The notes under the pieces were generated by a model, which was not told where the DNA came from, did no database searches, and worked only from the letters and a program-made list of their open reading frames with translations. Shown here piece by piece: positions 21,055 to 24,117 of a DNA stretch of 24,117 nt (positions are counted from its first letter, which is position 1; the number at the start of each line of letters is the position of its first letter). Position numbers and translations under genes: made by a program. The stretch lies in the IMG/VR virus record IMGVR_UViG_3300030090_005424, positions 1-24,117 of that record; one strand, given 5' to 3'. Source of the stretch: a virus.

Positions 21055-21911
21055 TGAGAAAAAAACCAATGCTAGCTTATCCAGTTAGCGACAAACCAAT
21101 TGATTACAACAATACTGTATTTATGCAACCAAAGCTTGATGGCGTACGTTGCCTTATACAATACGAACAAATAACACCATTGCAGACAGGCCCTGTAGCA
21201 TACTCACGTACAGGTAAACAGTGGAAAAACATTGACCATATACTAGAAAGTCTTACACCTTTCTTTGAAGCTAATCCTGATGTTATACTCGATGGCGAGC
21301 TATACAATCACGCGCTACGCGATGACTTTGAAAAGATTATATCTTGTGTACGTAAAACAAAGCCAACGCCTATTGACAGAGTTGAGTCGCGTAAACTAGT
21401 ACAGTTTCATTGCTACGATTATGTAGATGAAACAATGCCTTTTGTAGATCGCGCTCATATATTACCTGAGCTTTTACGTGAGCCGCTACCTTATGGCGTT
21501 AAGCTAGTAGAAACTACCCCTGTTCATGACTACGAAGATGCTAAGCTATATCACAAATGGCTTCTTGAACGTGGCTACGAAGGCTCTATATTACGTCTTA
21601 ACGATGTATATCAATGTAAACGTTCATATAGCTTACGTAAGTTTAAAGACTTTCACGATGCCGAAGCTACAATCACTGACTGGGTTGAAGGCAAAGGTAA
21701 ACGTAAAGGCACAATCGGTAAGTTTATGGCTATCGATGCTGATGGTAATACATTTGGCATGCCAGTTATGGACAATTTTAAAAAGTTACAAACAATGTTC
21801 AAAGAGATGCAAAGCTGGGTCGGTAAAGAAGCTACGTTTACATACTTCGAGCGTACAAAAGCTGGTAGCTACAGACATCCATTATTTAAAGCAATACGTG
21901 ATTATGAATAA
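21051..21911 (+). CDS. ATP-dependent DNA ligase
   Basis: This 286-residue protein seals nicks in DNA. Motif I is PKLDGVR with Lys28 as the adenylated residue. GYEGSILR at about 180 fits motif IV, and SYSLRKFKDFHDAE matches motif V. The C-terminal part (about 210-286) has an OB-fold-like pattern, as in small phage ligases, with KATFTYFERTKAGSYRHPLF near the end. Two ATGs sit in tandem at 21051 and 21054. The gene overlaps its upstream neighbour by 4 bases and its downstream one by 8. It belongs to a replication and recombination set with sigma, ERF and nuclease. Confidence 0.93.
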   Translation: MMRKKPMLAYPVSDKPIDYNNTVFMQPKLDGVRCLIQYEQITPLQTGPVAYSRTGKQWKNIDHILESLTPFFEANPDVILDGELYNHALRDDFEKIISCVRKTKPTPIDRVESRKLVQFHCYDYVDETMPFVDRAHILPELLREPLPYGVKLVETTPVHDYEDAKLYHKWLLERGYEGSILRLNDVYQCKRSYSLRKFKDFHDAEATITDWVEGKGKRKGTIGKFMAIDADGNTFGMPVMDNFKKLQTMFKEMQSWVGKEATFTYFERTKAGSYRHPLFKAIRDYE

Positions 21912-22035
21912 AAAATTAAAACAAAGAATTAAGGAATTTAATAAAATTAAATATCCTAATGATAAATCAAATAGAATTATTATAGCATCGTTAAAACCTA
22001 CAGGGACTGTGACAACAGCCTCTAATAATAAGTAG
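21904..22035 (+). CDS. 43-residue protein of unknown function
   Basis: An ATG at 21904, 8 bases inside the ligase gene, opens MNKKLKQRIKEFNKIKYPND and then KSNRIIIASLKPTGTVTT before a TAG at 22033-22035. It is a helical, Lys-rich N-terminus followed by a strand. A longer frame running up to 21526 in the same register is inside the ligase and is a shadow. The PTGTV piece recalls a ribonucleotide reductase motif but is too short to support that. Confidence 0.5.
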   Translation: MNKKLKQRIKEFNKIKYPNDKSNRIIIASLKPTGTVTTASNNK

Positions 22036-22045
22036 TAACAGGCTT

Positions 22046-22663
22046 ATGTCACAAAGAAACCTAACATACCTCAACAATAATCGCATCGTCTATAGGCGTT
22101 TACCAATTACTGATAAACCTACTATCGAGACTAATCAGTACATGTTCTATGAAAATGGTACGCACGAGTGTTACGAGTTGTTTAGATCGTCAGCAAAGAT
22201 TACAACATATAAATCTTTGAAGTGGCATTTGCTTGTTCTATGGTATTTAAATCCTAAACTTAATCCTGATAACTTTAAGTATCTAGCAGAGTACATAGTA
22301 CACAAGCCAAACGGCTTTGTAAGTTTCAACGTGTCAGAACGTTTACTAGAAAAAGTTATATATGGAGTTAGCATGTCTGATCTTGATAGACCACCTAAAA
22401 ATAAATTACGTAAAGTAATATTTAAACCTTTTACTGGTTTATCAAAAGAACAAAAGCTATCTATTGTAGGCTCTTTAATAGGTGTTACAAATAAGATATG
22501 TTCTGACGACGTTTATCAATGTATGATAGATATACATGACCTAGGTAAAAAGATTACAATAGGGCGTATCGCTGGCCTATTAGACTGTTCATCACGAACT
22601 ATACACAGACACATGTGCGAAGATTTAAAGCGTGAAAAAGAATTATTGAACCAACAACTATGA
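22046..22663 (+). CDS. HTH DNA-binding protein, probable regulator
   Basis: This 205-residue protein ends in a clear helix-turn-helix, about residues 166-197: ITIGRIAGLLDCSSRTIHRHMC, with the second helix SSRTIHRHM as the recognition helix. The first 110 residues are a mixed domain with several aromatic residues and no recognised motif. It overlaps the sigma factor gene by four bases (ATGA), so the two are translated together and may act together. It may be a transcription regulator or a replication initiator; the HTH alone does not decide. Confidence 0.7.
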   Translation: MSQRNLTYLNNNRIVYRRLPITDKPTIETNQYMFYENGTHECYELFRSSAKITTYKSLKWHLLVLWYLNPKLNPDNFKYLAEYIVHKPNGFVSFNVSERLLEKVIYGVSMSDLDRPPKNKLRKVIFKPFTGLSKEQKLSIVGSLIGVTNKICSDDVYQCMIDIHDLGKKITIGRIAGLLDCSSRTIHRHMCEDLKREKELLNQQL

Positions 22664-23406
22664 AAAAATATAATCAAGAAAACTACAATAGATATAGAGC
22701 AGACCTAAAAAAGTCTCAACCTAAAAATAAAAAATGGAGTGATTACACGCGTGATGAATTAGTAGCTAAATTTCTTCCATTAGTAGAAAACTTAGCACGT
22801 AAATTTTCTACATCAAACCAAGCTTCTGGCGTTATGACAGTAATGGATATGATGGCCGAAGGTCATGTTGGTCTTATCAAAGCTATAGATAAAATTGTAT
22901 GGAAAACTATATATGAATCAGAAAATCCTGAACGTAGATTAAAATCGTTTTTAGCTAAACGTATTAAAGGCGCAATACGCAGAGCTATTGATAACAACAG
23001 AGGTAGCATGCGTATACCTGAACATAAGCTAAACGAAATAAGAAAACAGTTTGATGATAATAAGAAAGCTGTTGAAATGTATTTTAACTCTGTATTTCAG
23101 TCTATTGACTCATTTGAAAACAAAGATGCAATACTAGAAATACCAGATGAAACAAATGAATATAATAACGCTAATTTAAACAAGTGTTTATTAAATATAT
23201 TAAATAAATTCTTAAATAAAAAAGAGTCTGATGTAATTAAAATGAGTTACGGGCTTGATTGCGATAAAAAATCTGCTACTGAAATAGCTGATCATTTAGG
23301 TATCAAAGGTAGTAGCTCATACGTTCGTGTTTCGCAGTTAAAAAAGCAAGCTATTGAAAAATTAAGAGAAGCTACAAAACACTCGCAAGTGATTGACTTT
23401 GAATAA
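22660..23406 (+). CDS. Sigma-70-family RNA polymerase sigma factor
   Basis: This 248-residue protein carries region 2 (about residues 25-115), with LPLVENLARKF, VMTVMDMMAEGHVGLIKAID, then FLAKRIKGAIRRAID and NNRGSMRIPEH (region 2.4/3.0-like). It then has region 4 (about 185-240), with SDVIKMSYGLDCDKKSATEI then HLGIKGSSSYVRVSQLKK. This suggests it redirects the host RNA polymerase to phage promoters. It is the obvious candidate to recognise the seven-fold TAAATACGA-N7-TGGATAATATA motif, but it may instead drive the leftward late block. The linkage is inference. Confidence 0.88.
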   Translation: MKKYNQENYNRYRADLKKSQPKNKKWSDYTRDELVAKFLPLVENLARKFSTSNQASGVMTVMDMMAEGHVGLIKAIDKIVWKTIYESENPERRLKSFLAKRIKGAIRRAIDNNRGSMRIPEHKLNEIRKQFDDNKKAVEMYFNSVFQSIDSFENKDAILEIPDETNEYNNANLNKCLLNILNKFLNKKESDVIKMSYGLDCDKKSATEIADHLGIKGSSSYVRVSQLKKQAIEKLREATKHSQVIDFE

Positions 23407-23441
23407 GTTACTTTGTTAAATAACAATAATCTTATGTAACT
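23406..23441 (+). promoter_or_regulatory. Dyad-symmetric site before recombination genes
   Basis: In the 61-base gap before the ERF gene, AGTTAC at 23406-23411 is the reverse complement of GTAACT at 23436-23441, and TTGTTA at 23413-23418 is the reverse complement of TAACAA at 23421-23426. This nested symmetry can be an operator or a weak terminator of the sigma transcript. No promoter-like motif copy lies here. Confidence 0.3.
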
Positions 23442-23467
23442 ATATATATAACTAAACCATATACCAA

Positions 23468-24010
23468 ATGACAGAATTAACTAAAAAACTAGCTGATGTA
23501 CAGACTAAGTTAAAAGCTAAAAAGTCTTCATACAACAAGTTTGGAAAATACTATTTTCGTAAAGCTGAAGACATCCTCGAAGGCGTAAAGCCATTTTTAT
23601 TACAACACAATATTTATGTAACGGTATCAGAAGAGCTAATAGCTGCAGAGCCTATGCCTATGATACAAACAACCGCTACAATTAGCGATGGCAAAAATGC
23701 TATACACGCTACAGCAGTAGTTGGCGTAGACCTACAACAAAAAGGTATGCAAACTGCTCAACAATTCGGCGCAGCATCTACATACGCTAAAAAATATGCG
23801 CTTGGTAATTTATTTTTAATTGATGATACTGAAGACGCTGATGCCACTAATCAACACGGTAAAGCTAAACAAGTTACAGCAAAGCCAAAAGCTAAAATAA
23901 CAAAAGATCAAATGACTAAAGCTATTGAGTTTGTAAAAGGTGGTGGATCAGTAGATGCTATTAAAAAGAAATATGAATTAACTTCAGCGCAAATTAAACA
24001 ACTAGCGTAA
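23468..24010 (+). CDS. ERF-family single-strand annealing protein
   Basis: At 180 residues, this is a recombination protein that anneals complementary single strands. The family shows YFRKAEDILEGVKPFLLQH near residue 30, a strand region (ISDGKNAIHATAVVGVD), and the typical QFGAASTYAKKYALGNLF then DDTEDAD. The tail is a Lys-rich linker with a small helical domain. The stop overlaps the next gene's ATG by one base. With the following nuclease it forms a recombination pair. Confidence 0.88.
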   Translation: MTELTKKLADVQTKLKAKKSSYNKFGKYYFRKAEDILEGVKPFLLQHNIYVTVSEELIAAEPMPMIQTTATISDGKNAIHATAVVGVDLQQKGMQTAQQFGAASTYAKKYALGNLFLIDDTEDADATNQHGKAKQVTAKPKAKITKDQMTKAIEFVKGGGSVDAIKKKYELTSAQIKQLA

Positions 24011-24117
24011 TGACAAAAGAAATTTACAAAAAACTAAGAAACGACGAGCACTATTATGGTGACTTTGGTAAACAGTTTCTAAGCAACTCGGATATAAGTG
24101 TACTACTTAAAAATCCT
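24010..24117 (+). CDS. Start of probable PD-(D/E)XK exonuclease (partial)
   Basis: Only 36 residues are in the window: MTKEIYKKLRNDEHYYGDFG then KQFLSNSDISVLLKNP. The phrase 'SNSDIS-LL-NP' is typical of the N-terminus of RecE/YqaJ-like nucleases of the PD-(D/E)XK class, which supply single strands to annealing proteins. The position directly after ERF fits. The catalytic residues lie past the edge, so the call is tentative. Confidence 0.6.
   Translation, partial: MTKEIYKKLRNDEHYYGDFGKQFLSNSDISVLLKNP

Noticed and set aside
21526-21903. Open frame inside the ligase gene in another register
   Set aside because: It overlaps a well-supported ligase with intact motifs. Only its last 43 codons, after the ATG at 21904, fall mostly outside and look genuine.
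21988-22032. SLKPTGTV resembling a ribonucleotide reductase motif
   Set aside because: Only a few residues match in a 43-residue protein with none of the reductase domain.
15234-22053. Fourteen-base match AGGCTTATGTCACA at 15234 and 22040
   Set aside because: One such match is expected by chance in a window of this size. No extended flanking similarity is present.
1-24117. CRISPR array, insertion sequence or integrase
   Set aside because: No regularly spaced repeats, transposase or recombinase frames were seen, and the genome piece looks like a lytic phage segment.

Overview
This window looks like about 24 kb of a tailed, probably podovirus-type, double-stranded DNA phage of a marine Bacteroidota host. 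The phage assignment is firm: the leftward genes include a large terminase, a portal, an acidic scaffold-like protein, a holin-like protein and structural proteins. The rightward genes include a DNA ligase, a sigma factor, an ERF annealing protein and the start of a nuclease. The long terminase (736 aa) and portal (804 aa) remind me of crAss-like phages (Cellulophaga phage phi14:2 type), but that comes from memory, not from a search. A Bacteroidota host is inferred from the AT-rich sequence, the A/T-rich leaders without Shine-Dalgarno motifs, and a lipoprotein whose cysteine is followed by SKEE, like the Bacteroidota surface-export signal. Several small basic proteins look like families known from marine phages and giant algal viruses.

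Layout. Positions 1-15163 are one leftward block of almost continuous, often overlapping genes. In transcription order they are: a run of very small, very basic proteins (15163-13273), a soluble PAP2-type phosphatase, a Met/Lys/Ala repeat protein, GroEL then GroES, a set of small structural proteins including a tandem paralogue pair, a winged-helix-like protein, an HEXXH protein, a holin-like protein, a LamG-like protein, small linker proteins, a second protein with two GroES-like halves, a possible small terminase, TerL, portal, and a scaffold-like protein that runs off the left edge. This is a virion assembly and packaging block, presumably late.

Positions 15164-15451 are the divergent hub. 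It is non-coding, contains an unusually GC-rich stretch (about 15277-15375), and ends in the first copy of a conserved 27-bp promoter-like motif.

Positions 15452-24117 are a rightward block, presumably early/middle: many tiny unknown genes, then a metabolic and regulatory set (ligase, HTH protein, sigma factor, ERF protein, nuclease start). Seven copies of TAAATACGA-N7-TGGATAATATA, all on the + strand and all with a 7-nt spacer, sit just before genes in this block. They do not match the known Bacteroidota promoter (TTTG / TAnnTTTG). A phage sigma-70-like factor is encoded at 22660-23406, so a dedicated phage transcription programme is a reasonable inference.

Two RNA elements stand out. A complete type I hammerhead self-cleaving ribozyme lies at 15878-15927, starting in the stop codon of one small gene and leading into the next. 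A second structured RNA, of no class I can name, lies at 17874-17990: a long closing helix, two hairpins and a possible loop-loop contact. These RNAs, together with the promoter array, are the most novel content here.
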